Assembly: GCF_025567625.1 (NCBI RefSeq)
Contig: NZ_JAOQJC010000044.1
Location: 1 to 64,000, forward strand
Reading direction: 5' to 3'
DNA from: Paenibacillus sp. J5C2022
Lineage (GTDB): Bacteria; Bacillota; Bacilli; Paenibacillales; Paenibacillaceae
DNA length: 64,000 bases
Part shown: positions 1-8,665 of the stretch, piece after piece
How positions within the stretch are numbered: position 1 is the stretch's first letter
Layout: every line of letters begins with the position of its first letter
The notes under the pieces: generated by a model
What the model saw: the letters and a program-made list of their open reading frames with translations, nothing else
Database searches by the model: none
Told to the model about the DNA's origin: nothing
Made by a program: the position numbers and the translations under genes

Positions 1-97
1 ATGCCTCCTACATTAGATATACTCGTACACCCCAGCTCAACGTACTACGTGCGCAGCTCAATTCGCAACGCACGCTACCAGCCCTACCTTCCACACG

Positions 98-1354
98 CTA
101 GCCCGCCACATGCACCTTGCTTGTCCGCTTCGCCGTCGTATGGCGCATTCGCAATACGGCAAGCCCGGCCATCATCATAATGACGCCAGTCGTCACAAAT
201 ATCCAATGAATGTTCAGCGCCATTCCCAACACGCCCCCAATAAGTGGGCCTAACATGCCGCCGCACTGATTGGCGCTGGCGGTTAGTCCGAACGTTCTGC
301 CTCTGAACTGCTCATCCGTGCTTTGCACCATTAGCGTATTGACGATCGGTCCGATGCCAGCCACGAATAGCCCGAATACGAATTGAACGATGGCGAATAA
401 CCAGAGCTTTTCCACGAAATACTGCATGCAGATGACCGTCCCCGCACACATGAAGCATAATACCAGGATGCGATAGTAGCCCTTTCTTTCCCCGAGCCGC
501 CCCCACAGGGGCGATGCCAATATGCCTGCAATGCCAATTAACGACAGCACCAGGCCTGCCGACAGCACGACGCCATCGCTCCCTGCTCCATTGCCGGACA
601 TACCTGCGATATGCAGAGCCATCAGGGGCTGAATCATATTGATCGATAGCTGGAATACGACGAGCAGAAGCAGCATATTGACCAACGAGCGGTTACGGAA
701 CGCCATACGGAAAGTAATCGGGGCAGCTTTGGGGGCAACGGAGCCTTCTTCCTTCTTGCCCGCTTGCTTGTCCAACGCAGCCTGCCCTTCTCCGCCCTCT
801 CTGACCCAAGTAATTACGGCAATCGTCGCAGCTAGAATAATGGCGGCGGCAGCTATGAAGGAGTTGCGCAAGCCGAACAGCTCCGCAAGCAGCCCGCCGA
901 ACAGCGGCCCAAGAATGCCACCAGTCATCGCACCTGCCTGCATCATGCCAAGGCTCCACCCCAACTGCTGCTTGGGAGCGATCGATGCGACGATCGACAT
1001 GGAAGCGGGCACGAAGCCGCCGACGAAGCCGTGCAGCATCCTTGCGCCTACCAATTGCTCCGGCGACTGCACGAATGCGATAAGCGCATAGATGACGGAC
1101 AAGCTAAGCCCGGCCCGAATGACCATCATTCTCTTGCCGTATTTGTCCGCGAGCATTCCCCATAGAGGGGCCATTACCGCACCGACGAGAAATGCGGAGG
1201 AATGAACAATGCCCGCCCACAGATTGACTGAGCTCTCTTGCACACCCAGATCGAACAGGAACAGCGGCAGGAACGGCACCGACATCGTATAGCTTGCACT
1301 GCAAAACAACACGCCAACCCACAATATCCACATCGTTCGCTTCCATTTCTCCAC
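98..1354 (-). CDS. MFS drug/metabolite exporter
   Basis: A 418-residue major facilitator with about 12 hydrophobic segments. The loop after helix 2 carries the MFS signature (GMLADKYGKR around residues 65-75), and the second half repeats a similar loop (GRLGERKGYYR). Length and the N-terminal sequence resemble the MdtG/NorA-like proton-driven multidrug exporters; the substrate cannot be told from sequence. The start is GTG at 1354, chosen because GGGGG lies 8 bases upstream. It lies downstream of the amino-sugar operon on the same strand but is separated from it by a terminator and about 300 bases, so it is probably its own unit. A perfect palindrome at 1516-1534 lies in its upstream region and could be an operator. 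Family call is firm; role is not. Confidence 0.85.
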   Translation of the reverse strand: MEKWKRTMWILWVGVLFCSASYTMSVPFLPLFLFDLGVQESSVNLWAGIVHSSAFLVGAVMAPLWGMLADKYGKRMMVIRAGLSLSVIYALIAFVQSPEQLVGARMLHGFVGGFVPASMSIVASIAPKQQLGWSLGMMQAGAMTGGILGPLFGGLLAELFGLRNSFIAAAAIILAATIAVITWVREGGEGQAALDKQAGKKEEGSVAPKAAPITFRMAFRNRSLVNMLLLLVVFQLSINMIQPLMALHIAGMSGNGAGSDGVVLSAGLVLSLIGIAGILASPLWGRLGERKGYYRILVLCFMCAGTVICMQYFVEKLWLFAIVQFVFGLFVAGIGPIVNTLMVQSTDEQFRGRTFGLTASANQCGGMLGPLIGGVLGMALNIHWIFVTTGVIMMMAGLAVLRMRHTTAKRTSKVHVAG

Positions 1355-1515
1355 GCTGTACGCCCCCTATGTATGTATCACGGCTAACCTCCAACCGAGG
1401 TCACATCGCCTGCAGCCCCAGCACCTCCTCCTGCTTCATTCGCGAACGAAGTTTTTCGATGCTCCAGAGCAGGATTCGTACACTAGCCCGGCTCGTACTC
1501 CCTTTTCAGCACTAC

Positions 1516-1534
1516 AGTGTAGGATTCCTACACT
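1516..1534. repeat. 19-bp palindrome upstream of MFS gene
   Basis: AGTGTAGGATTCCTACACT is a perfect inverted repeat with 8-bp arms and a 3-base centre. A weaker copy of its right half (AGGATTC-TACACTA) lies at 1471-1486, exactly 50 bp away. It may be an operator for the MFS gene at 1354, or a stray copy of a dispersed repeat: the arms AGTGT/ACACT and the following TATTCAACTC segment (near 1564-1573) recur in the 9.15-9.38 kb array. Confidence 0.5.
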
Positions 1535-1665
1535 AATTCCGCTCACACGAGTCTATTCAAGTATTCAACTCGAAATTTATAACTCCAAATAGTCTATCCC
1601 CCCACAAAGCTGAGCTCAGCTTCGAAGCTTACTCAGGTACCTTACGGGGACCCCGGAAATCAAAA

Positions 1666-1704
1666 TATAAAAAAAATGCACCTCGCGAAACGTAGTTTCG
1701 GAGG
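1666..1704 (-). terminator. Rho-independent terminator of amino-sugar operon
   Basis: On the minus strand a stem of about 10 bp (CCTCgCGAAAC / GTTTCGGAGG with one bulged base and a GTA loop, 1681-1704) is followed by a run of eight T residues (1670-1677) within a T-rich tail. It lies about 180 bases beyond the stop of the dehydrogenase at 1883 and closes the minus-strand operon that begins near 8.67 kb. Confidence 0.8.
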
Positions 1705-1882
1705 TATTCCCATTCCCTCCATTTTACCACATTTCGTGATGGCGCATTTTTGTGTTCCCATTCAAATAAGTCGATATCTCTTTAATAAATCCCCTATCCA
1801 ACGGATTCCGGCCGCTAATCCCCTATTGTCGGTGGATTGCTTGACGGGAATGGCGTTGTCGCAATATATCGAAGCCTGCTCT

Positions 1883-2986
1883 CTACTTCGCGGCTACTCC
1901 TTCATTCTCCGTCCGATAAATATGCGGGTTCTGACGGCGGCATTCCTCCATTACCCACATCTGTTGACGAATTTGCTGAGGCGTAATTTCCAGCGGAGCA
2001 CCTTCCATAATCGTACTATACAGCATCATGTAGACGCGTTCGGTCAGCGAATCCCCGGGGGTCTTGTCAGTTGGCTTGACGAAATCCCAGCTATCCGAAT
2101 GCCAGCTCAGCTTCTCGCTGCAATAAGCCGGATTGCCGTTCGCATCGAACAGCGGCTCCTTGATCAGCTTCTGCTCCGGCGCTTCCTCCGGCTTGAAGTA
2201 TCGCCACTCCAGACGGTTCGCATTCCCGTGCAAGCCGCCGTTTGTTCCTTGAATATTGAACTGCTCATGCGGATAAGCCGAGCAGGAGGAAATCTCCACA
2301 TCAAGCGTAGGCGAGCCTTCCTTCCTCATAATGAGCTTCACATAATCCTCGGCGTCGCCGAACGTATTGGCTCTGTCCATCATGCAGAGCACGTCCGGAT
2401 TCTCGTCCGTCCCCAGCAGCTGCAGTGCCTGATCGAGACAATGCGGTCCCGTATTCATCAGGCTGCCTCCGTTGTTCTCTTGCAGTGTCTGCCAGTCCCA
2501 GCGGCGGGCGAAGCCGTTCAGGGAGATATCCGCCTGCACGATGCGGCCAAGCACACCCGACTTGATAACTTCCTGTATTTGGACGAAAGCCGGCTGATAA
2601 CGCTGCTGCTGGAAGATGGCGATGACCTTGCCCGCGCGTTCCGAAGCCTCGATCAACTGATCGACTTCCGCGACCGATCCCGCCAGCGGCTTCTCGCACA
2701 GCACATGAATGCCTCTGTTCAGCAGCTCCAGCGAGATGGAGAAGTGGAGGTGGCTGGGTGACGCGTTAACCACGAGATCAAGCTCCTCGCTTGCCACCAT
2801 CTCCTCCCAAGTGGCGTAAGCGTTGCAGCCGAAGTCCTGCTCGGCCCGCTGCTGACGCTCCGGCATGGAATCGGCTACTGCGGCGATTCTGTAATACGAT
2901 CCGATCTGGGCAAGCAGATTGGCATGAATGTTGCGGCCGCTGCGGCCTTGGCCGATTATCCCGACTTTTAACACTTGATCACTCAT
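1883..2986 (-). CDS. Gfo/Idh/MocA-family oxidoreductase
   Basis: About 367 residues. An N-terminal Rossmann fold begins LKVGIIGQGRSGRNIHANLL (GxGxxGxxxH) and the family EKP motif follows (HVLCEKPLAGS, near residue 95), then the alpha/beta C-terminal domain. These enzymes oxidise or epimerise sugars or inositols with NAD(P). I place the start at ATG 2986 rather than further upstream because the SD sequence GAGAGCGAGG lies just before it and overlaps the stop of the AraC gene. It is the last gene of the operon. Substrate is unknown; context suggests an amino sugar or related hexose. Confidence 0.87.
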   Translation of the reverse strand: MSDQVLKVGIIGQGRSGRNIHANLLAQIGSYYRIAAVADSMPERQQRAEQDFGCNAYATWEEMVASEELDLVVNASPSHLHFSISLELLNRGIHVLCEKPLAGSVAEVDQLIEASERAGKVIAIFQQQRYQPAFVQIQEVIKSGVLGRIVQADISLNGFARRWDWQTLQENNGGSLMNTGPHCLDQALQLLGTDENPDVLCMMDRANTFGDAEDYVKLIMRKEGSPTLDVEISSCSAYPHEQFNIQGTNGGLHGNANRLEWRYFKPEEAPEQKLIKEPLFDANGNPAYCSEKLSWHSDSWDFVKPTDKTPGDSLTERVYMMLYSTIMEGAPLEITPQQIRQQMWVMEECRRQNPHIYRTENEGVAAK

Positions 2987-3002
2987 TCGAAAAACCTCGC
3001 TC

Positions 3003-3935
3003 TCAATTATTATGGTCATCCTTGGCGAACATCTTCTTATATTCCGTGGGCGTTACCCCGCAGCGCTTCTTGAAGGTGCGGATGAAATGGCTCAAATGAT
3101 GAAACCCCACCTGGAACCCGATCGCCGTAATGGTATGCGTGCCGCGAAGAATCAACTCCTTGGCCCGTTCGATCCTCACTTCGTTGATAAAGTCGACGAA
3201 AGTCTGTCCCGTCTCCTTCTTAAACTGATGGCTGAAGTACGCCGGCGCCATATTGGCGATGAACGCTCCATGCTCCAGCGGAATATCTCCGCTGTAATTG
3301 TCGTAAATATACCGCTTCACTTCCTCGATCGGCGTTCGCTCCGCAATCGCAGGCTGCTTGGCCGGCTTCCGCTGCCCTCTCCGGTACTCGCGGTCGACGA
3401 GGAGCAGCAGCTTCGCCAGACTCAGCAGAATGGCGTGCTCGTAGCCGACCTCCCGGTGCTCGAATTCGTCCTGAATATCCTGCAGAAGCTGCTCGACGAA
3501 CGGCTGCTTCCGGTTGCCGATATGCAGCCAGCTCGGGAAGCTGCCGGAGAGCGAATAATGCTCCCCGGAATGCTCCAGCAGCAGGGGAAGGGAACCCGAG
3601 AACGGTTGAAGCAGCTCGCCCACAATCGATGGAACGAAGTCTAGCAGCACCACTTCATACTCTTGCTCCGCGATCGCATTGAGGCTATGCGGGGCGTCCG
3701 GCGCAATGACGAATATATCCCCTTTGCTCACCGTCAGCGATTTGCCGGGCACCTGATGATTGCAGACGCCCTTCAGCACATAGGCAATCTGCGTGTAGTC
3801 GTGCGTATGCATAGGCTGCTTCAGCTCGCTGCTGGAGTAACGTATGATTTTGAAGGGAAAGTCCCTGTTCAATTGCTGCTTGCTCTCGAAGCAGGGAACG
3901 TCCCGCTTCTCCTCCCTCATCTCCATCACGCTCAC
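3003..3935 (-). CDS. AraC-family regulator with cupin sensor
   Basis: A one-component transcription factor of 310 residues. The N-terminal half is a cupin-like sugar-sensing domain (MHTHDYTQIAYVLKG, with GDIFVIAPDAPHSL further on). The C-terminal 100 residues hold two helix-turn-helix motifs of the AraC type (AYFSHQFKKETGQTFVDFI; IGFQVGFHHLSHFIRTFKKRCGVTPTEYKK). It sits inside the operon between an isomerase and a dehydrogenase, so it probably controls this operon. The first codon is GTG at 3935; an in-frame GTG and ATG (3926) follow within four codons and share the same GGGAGG, so the exact start is uncertain. Confidence 0.88.
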   Translation of the reverse strand: MSVMEMREEKRDVPCFESKQQLNRDFPFKIIRYSSSELKQPMHTHDYTQIAYVLKGVCNHQVPGKSLTVSKGDIFVIAPDAPHSLNAIAEQEYEVVLLDFVPSIVGELLQPFSGSLPLLLEHSGEHYSLSGSFPSWLHIGNRKQPFVEQLLQDIQDEFEHREVGYEHAILLSLAKLLLLVDREYRRGQRKPAKQPAIAERTPIEEVKRYIYDNYSGDIPLEHGAFIANMAPAYFSHQFKKETGQTFVDFINEVRIERAKELILRGTHTITAIGFQVGFHHLSHFIRTFKKRCGVTPTEYKKMFAKDDHNN

Positions 3936-3958
3936 CCGCCTCCCATCATGCCCGCGTC

Positions 3959-4810
3959 TTATACGGAGGCAATCAGCTTCTTCACAAAATGCAAATCATG
4001 CTCCAGCCGTTCGTACGCCGGGAACGGCGCGTGGCATTCCAGCGTCACCCAACCGTTGTACCCCGTCTCCTTCAGTGCCGCGAACAGCGGTCCATGATCA
4101 GCCCCGCCTTCTCCCATGCGGCTCTGCAGGAACTTCTCCTCGCCATGCTTCGTCACATTGAGGAATGTTCCCGGCGCTCCGACTTCGTTCACCCGCAGCT
4201 CATCCTTCACATGGACGTGAAGCATCCGGCTGCCAAGACCGATAACGGAATCTCTGCCGTAATCCGTATCCGTAATGTACATATTACCCGCATCGTGAAT
4301 CATGCCGATATTATCGCTTGGTATTAGCGACAGAAGACGCATGCTTTCCTCCACGGTCTCTACAATCGATCCATTATGAATTTCCATGACGATATCGATG
4401 CCGTATCCCTTCGCCGCCTGGGCGCAGCGCTCCATCCAGTAAGCCGCCTTCTCATAATGGTAAGCTTGCGACATGAAGCCGTTCGGTCCGCCCGGCGAGA
4501 CGCGAATCATCGTAGACTTCAACTCTGACGCGATGTCCAGCAGCCGCTGCAAATCCTGGAACGACTGCTCGCAACCTTTGTCGCTGTCCGTAGAGAACCC
4601 GCCGATATAAGAGGCGAGAACGGGAATGTCAAGCCCAAGCTCCTCTGACAACACGCTGATTTCCTTTACTCTCGCCTTGCTTGTCGTCGGTGACAGATGC
4701 GGCTCCCTTACCGCAATTTCAATACCGTCCAACCCCATCTGCTTCGTTAGCTTCATCGCTTCCTGGATGCTATGCTCGATTAACACACCACTAAATGCTG
4801 CGAATTTCAT
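3959..4810 (-). CDS. Sugar phosphate isomerase/epimerase (TIM barrel)
   Basis: 283 residues matching the xylose-isomerase-like TIM barrel (AP endonuclease 2 family). Metal-site strand motifs are visible: GIEIAVREPHL, VMEIHNGSIVET, IGMIHDAGNMY, HVHVKDEL and WVTLECH, giving the usual Glu/His/Asp/Glu ligand pattern. Such enzymes isomerise or epimerise free or oxidised sugars. The start ATG 4810 has GGGAGG upstream and overlaps the NagA stop as ATGA, so the two are translationally coupled. It probably works with the neighbouring dehydrogenases; the substrate is not known. Confidence 0.85.
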   Translation of the reverse strand: MKFAAFSGVLIEHSIQEAMKLTKQMGLDGIEIAVREPHLSPTTSKARVKEISVLSEELGLDIPVLASYIGGFSTDSDKGCEQSFQDLQRLLDIASELKSTMIRVSPGGPNGFMSQAYHYEKAAYWMERCAQAAKGYGIDIVMEIHNGSIVETVEESMRLLSLIPSDNIGMIHDAGNMYITDTDYGRDSVIGLGSRMLHVHVKDELRVNEVGAPGTFLNVTKHGEEKFLQSRMGEGGADHGPLFAALKETGYNGWVTLECHAPFPAYERLEHDLHFVKKLIASV

Positions 4811-6006
4811 GTCAATGCCTCCCTCTTCATCACTGCTATGCCAGATTTATAAGTGCCCACAAGCTCGATGCCGTCTTCCTTGTGCCGCAGAAGCGCCAGA
4901 TCGGCAGGCGATCCCGGACTCAGTCCTTCTGCGCTTGGCAGTCCCATGAAGGCGGACGGCCTGATCGAGGCCATCTCCCATGCGTCTCGCCAATCTGCAA
5001 GACCGGCCTTCGCCAGATGACGGATGCCGAATAGAAGCATCTGCGCCGATCCAGCCAATATTTTGTCGTTGCCGGCCAGATGAAGCTTGCCCTCGGGCGT
5101 CAGTACGACCGAGCCTCCCACATGCGTCTCGTACTCTCCAGGCGGCAATCCGCTGAGCGCTACCGCATCGCTGACCAATATCGCTTGCTCGCCCTTCACC
5201 TTCATGACGACCTTGAGCACTTGCTCCGGCAGGTGAAAGCCGTCACCGATGATGCAGCTCCACAGCCGATCCTGCGCAAGCTGCTCCCATATATAATTGG
5301 GATGACGCTGCAGCATGGGATGCGAGCCGTTCCCCAGATGGGTCGACATCCGGGCGCCGGCTGCGACGGCTTCCGCAATCTGCTCCGGAGTCGCAGCCGT
5401 GTGGCCAATCGAGACGACCACACCGCTCTCCGCACAGCGTGAGATGAACGCGGCGCTGCCTTCCCATTCCGGCGACAAGGTAATGATTCGTATGCGGCCT
5501 TCCGCCGCTTCCTGCCATCTCTGGAACAGCTCCCAGTCGGGCGGTCCGACGTAAGCCCGGCCATGCGCTCCTCGCGCCCCGTCTTCCGGCGTAATGAACG
5601 GTCCCTCCAGATGGATGCCGGCGACGCCTGCTTCGACGGCGGCGTCCCGCCGGCAAGCATCGGCAATGGAGCGCATCGCCTCCTCTATTGCTTCCGCGGA
5701 ATTGGTTATAACGGTAGGATAAGAGGAGGTGACGCCTTCCATCCACAGCTTGCGGATGAATTCGGAAGCAAGCCCTTCCCGGTAAGGCAGCGTATTGAAA
5801 TCCAGACCGCAATAGCCGTTAATCTGCAGATCGACCAGTCCCGGTGCGACAATGGGCAGCGAATCTGCCTCTTCCCCGCTTATCCCTTCCAGCTTCTCGA
5901 TACTGCCTATGAGTCCGTTCTCCAGTGTGACTGCAACCGCTTCGCCAGTCCGATAGTGAACGGCGCTCAGCACTTCCCTTCCTTGCTGCTGCCCGTTAAT
6001 CGCCAT
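4807..6006 (-). CDS. nagA: N-acetylglucosamine-6-phosphate deacetylase
   Basis: About 399 residues of the amidohydrolase fold. NagA motifs are in order: VDLQINGYCGLDF near residue 65, HLEGPFI near 135, SIGHTAA near 205, THLGNGSHPML near 225, IIGDGFHLP and LVSDAV near 285. These give the metal and substrate residues expected for removing acetate from GlcNAc-6-P. The start is ATG 6006, or a GTG at 6015; neither has a strong SD, and both overlap the end of the upstream fusion gene, so translation is likely coupled. Followed by an ATGA overlap with the isomerase. With the NagB domain upstream this gives the two core steps of GlcNAc-6-P catabolism. Confidence 0.93.
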   Translation of the reverse strand: MAINGQQQGREVLSAVHYRTGEAVAVTLENGLIGSIEKLEGISGEEADSLPIVAPGLVDLQINGYCGLDFNTLPYREGLASEFIRKLWMEGVTSSYPTVITNSAEAIEEAMRSIADACRRDAAVEAGVAGIHLEGPFITPEDGARGAHGRAYVGPPDWELFQRWQEAAEGRIRIITLSPEWEGSAAFISRCAESGVVVSIGHTAATPEQIAEAVAAGARMSTHLGNGSHPMLQRHPNYIWEQLAQDRLWSCIIGDGFHLPEQVLKVVMKVKGEQAILVSDAVALSGLPPGEYETHVGGSVVLTPEGKLHLAGNDKILAGSAQMLLFGIRHLAKAGLADWRDAWEMASIRPSAFMGLPSAEGLSPGSPADLALLRHKEDGIELVGTYKSGIAVMKREALT

Positions 6007-7756
6007 AGGAATCACGATCCACGTAAAGCGTGCAGTTGGAATGCTGTCTTAGTATAGTAGACGGGCATTCCGTCGCAATCGGCCCGTTCAACGTGCGCTG
6101 AACAGCCTGCCGCTTCGTCGGTCCCGGCACGACACAGAACAGCTGGGACGCGCCAAGCAGCGTCGGAATCGTCAGTGTGATAGCATGCGTCGGCACATCG
6201 CCGAACGCCGGGAAGCAGCCGTCATTCACCTGCTGTTGCCTGCACGCCTCGTCCAGCTCCACCACTTTCACCGCCAACGGATCGCGGAAGTCGGCAACCG
6301 GCGGATCGTTGAAGGCCAAGTGACCGTTCTCTCCGATGCCAAGGCAGACGATATCGATCGGCGCCTCGTTCAGCAGCTCGCTGTATCGCTTGCATTCCGC
6401 ATCACTGTCGTTCGAGCTGTCTATCAGATGCACGGTGCCCGGCTTCACCTGATCAAATAAGCCGGAGCGAAGGAAGTTGCTGAATCTCTGCGGTGCGTCC
6501 TGCGGCAGCCCGTTATACTCATCCATATGGAAAGCGGTAACGCGGGACCAGTCGATGTCCTTATCGCTGCGCAAGTATGCCAGCAGCTCGTTCTGGGAAG
6601 GAGCCGCAGCGAATATCATGCGAATCGTCTCCTTCTCCTGCAGCAAGCGCTTGATCGCGGCCGCCACGTCGGCTCCGGCAGCCATTCCCATCTCCTGACG
6701 GTTGTCGTACACATTCACCTTCAACGCGTCTACGAGGCGCGGCAAATTCAGCTGCGTGTTCCTGGCGGCGCTCTCGTAGATCGACTCTACCAGTTGTACC
6801 GCACGCATGCCTTCCTCTCCCGATATGAGCGGCTTCGCCCCTGTCTCGATAGAAGAAATAATATCGAGGAACTGGCTCTGGTGGAAGTCAGCCGCTATGC
6901 TGCGCGGATCGTTCACGCCGCCGTAACGGGCTTGCTGGTTCCACTTCGGCTCAGCGACGCCGGGAACCGACCAGTGGACGATGGAATTCCCCTCCAGCTT
7001 GATCGTTCCCTTCTCCCCGTACAGATTGATGCATGCCGGAAAACCGGGCTGAATGCTGGTGGAAGCCATAATCGTGCCGAAGGCTCCATTGTGGAATTGG
7101 ACGATGGCAAGTCCCAAGTCTTCCGCTTCGATATGATGCGTCTGGGTTGCCGTCTTGCCGAATACCGTACGCACCTCTCCGCCCATCCACAGCATCAGGT
7201 CGATGCTGTGGATGCCTTGATTCATCAGCGCGCCGCCATCTTCTGCAATCGTGCCTCTCCAATCCGCCGTATCGTAATAATCCTGCGTCCGGTAGAACGG
7301 CAAGGATACCTCAACGAGTAATAGCCGCCCTATCGCCCCGTCATCCAGCACCCGCTTCACGGCTTGATGCTGCACCTCGAATCTTCGCTGCGAGATAACG
7401 GAGAGCGTAACGCCTTGATTGTATGCGGCGGCGATCAGTCCCGCCGCCTCCTTCACGCTCATCGCGAGCGGCTTCTCCACGACGAGATGCTTGCCCGCAG
7501 CGATGACCTCCATGCCGATAGAGGCATGGCTGCCGCTGGATGTCGTGACGCACACGATGTCGACGTCGGGGCTTTCGATCAACTCCCTGTAATTCGTCGT
7601 CCAGGCGCAGCCCTCACGCTCCGCAACCGCTTTCACTTTCGCTTCGTTGCGGCTGGATACATAGGACAGAACTGCGTCGTCCGTCTCTCTTATCGCTTCG
7701 AAGTGGAAGTCCGCGACCGAGCCGCAGCCGATAATGCCGAATTTCCATTTGCTCAT
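5996..7756 (-). CDS. Fusion: Gfo/Idh/MocA dehydrogenase + NagB-like deaminase
   Basis: One open frame of about 586 residues carries two enzymes. Residues 1 to about 340 are a Gfo/Idh/MocA oxidoreductase (KFGIIGCGSVADFHFEAI; HLVVEKPLAMS; GGALMNQGIHSIDLMLW). After a short linker, residues about 348-586 are a glucosamine-6-phosphate deaminase domain: FHMDEYNG (active-site Asp), GIGENGHLAFNDPP (catalytic His and the ring-opening region), VPTHAITLTIPTL. The NagB part is nearly full length for the family. ATG 7756 has AGGTGG upstream. NagA follows with an overlap. The fusion would couple oxidation or epimerisation of a sugar to deamination of GlcN-6-P. Each domain call is secure; the joint reaction is inference. 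A missed stop between two formerly separate genes is possible. Confidence 0.88.
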   Translation of the reverse strand: MSKWKFGIIGCGSVADFHFEAIRETDDAVLSYVSSRNEAKVKAVAEREGCAWTTNYRELIESPDVDIVCVTTSSGSHASIGMEVIAAGKHLVVEKPLAMSVKEAAGLIAAAYNQGVTLSVISQRRFEVQHQAVKRVLDDGAIGRLLLVEVSLPFYRTQDYYDTADWRGTIAEDGGALMNQGIHSIDLMLWMGGEVRTVFGKTATQTHHIEAEDLGLAIVQFHNGAFGTIMASTSIQPGFPACINLYGEKGTIKLEGNSIVHWSVPGVAEPKWNQQARYGGVNDPRSIAADFHQSQFLDIISSIETGAKPLISGEEGMRAVQLVESIYESAARNTQLNLPRLVDALKVNVYDNRQEMGMAAGADVAAAIKRLLQEKETIRMIFAAAPSQNELLAYLRSDKDIDWSRVTAFHMDEYNGLPQDAPQRFSNFLRSGLFDQVKPGTVHLIDSSNDSDAECKRYSELLNEAPIDIVCLGIGENGHLAFNDPPVADFRDPLAVKVVELDEACRQQQVNDGCFPAFGDVPTHAITLTIPTLLGASQLFCVVPGPTKRQAVQRTLNGPIATECPSTILRQHSNCTLYVDRDSYGD

Positions 7757-7758
7757 TC

Positions 7759-8655
7759 TCACTCCACCTCGCTTAACAGGGCTTTAAGCGCATTCAGCGA
7801 CATCGTCGTACCCGTCATGGCCGTTCCCCCTGCAGGAATGAAATGCGTCTCTATCGTAAACAGTCCGTCGTAGCCGTCTTGCAACAGCGCCCCGAGCTGG
7901 GCGATGACAGGCACGTTGCCCGATCCCATCGGCACGCAGCGCGGCTTGCCGTCCTCTCCGATGTAAGCATCCTTCAGATGAACATGAGCCAGCTTATCCT
8001 TCATGACTTCATATCCTCGCGGATAAGCTTCCCTACCGCCATAAGCTTCGTTGCCGGGGTCCCATAATCCTCTTAATGCCGGTGAATTGACATCGGCTAC
8101 GATCGCAGCGACTTCCTCGGCGAAGCCGCCGTTGCACGCTGGCTCGTTCTCCAGCAACAGCTGTATGCCCTCGGCTTGCGCCGCTTCGGCTGCCCGCCTC
8201 AGATGCGCAGCAATCTCTGCCCGATAGCTTGCCGGCTCTTGCTCGCGCCAGAACGAGAATATCCGGATGCGAGTCGTCCCAAGCAGCTTCGCAATCTCCA
8301 TGACGCGCGTCAGCTTGGCGAAGTGCTGCTCCACCGTCTCCTCCGCCTGACCGAATGTATCTCCTGAGGCTACCTGCCTGCCGGGGTCAAGCGCGCATTT
8401 GAACAACGGGGATGCGATTGCGGATATATACAAGCCCCTCTCCTCCACCTGACGACGCACTTCCATGGCCCGCTCGTCAGTCAGAGATGCGGCGTTAACA
8501 CCGTCAATGACCCTCACTTCCACGTGCTTCAGCTCTTGCCCGGCTGCCCAATCCAGCGCTTGTTCGAAATGTTCCGACACTTCATCCGTCAGCACGCCTA
8601 ATCGTTCCAGAATAGATATGGTAATCCCTCCATCCTCATTGTTTATGCCTTCCAA
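7759..8655 (-). CDS. Sugar phosphate isomerase/epimerase (TIM barrel), first gene of operon
   Basis: About 285-298 residues, xylose-isomerase-like TIM barrel. Core motifs: LGVLTDEVSEHFEQAL (first strand), HVEVRVIDG, LLLENEPACNGG, RGLWDPGNEAY, AHVHLKDAYIG and LFTIETHF. It is distinct from the second isomerase of the operon. The start is unresolved. The only conventional start that keeps the first strand is TTG 8655, but that lies almost at the transcription start predicted from TATAAT at 8666-8671 and has no SD. The well-placed GGAGGG (about 7 bases before 8619) is followed by ATA, giving an N-terminus x-SILERLGVL. The stop lies 2 bases before the fusion gene. Confidence 0.82.
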   Translation of the reverse strand: MEGINNEDGGITISILERLGVLTDEVSEHFEQALDWAAGQELKHVEVRVIDGVNAASLTDERAMEVRRQVEERGLYISAIASPLFKCALDPGRQVASGDTFGQAEETVEQHFAKLTRVMEIAKLLGTTRIRIFSFWREQEPASYRAEIAAHLRRAAEAAQAEGIQLLLENEPACNGGFAEEVAAIVADVNSPALRGLWDPGNEAYGGREAYPRGYEVMKDKLAHVHLKDAYIGEDGKPRCVPMGSGNVPVIAQLGALLQDGYDGLFTIETHFIPAGGTAMTGTTMSLNALKALLSEVE

Positions 8656-8665
8656 CTTGCTTTTT

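Noticed and set aside
1676-2761. 361-codon plus-strand frame over the dehydrogenase
   Set aside because: It is the complement of a clear Gfo/Idh gene, has no SD or domain, and is produced by GC-rich codon use.
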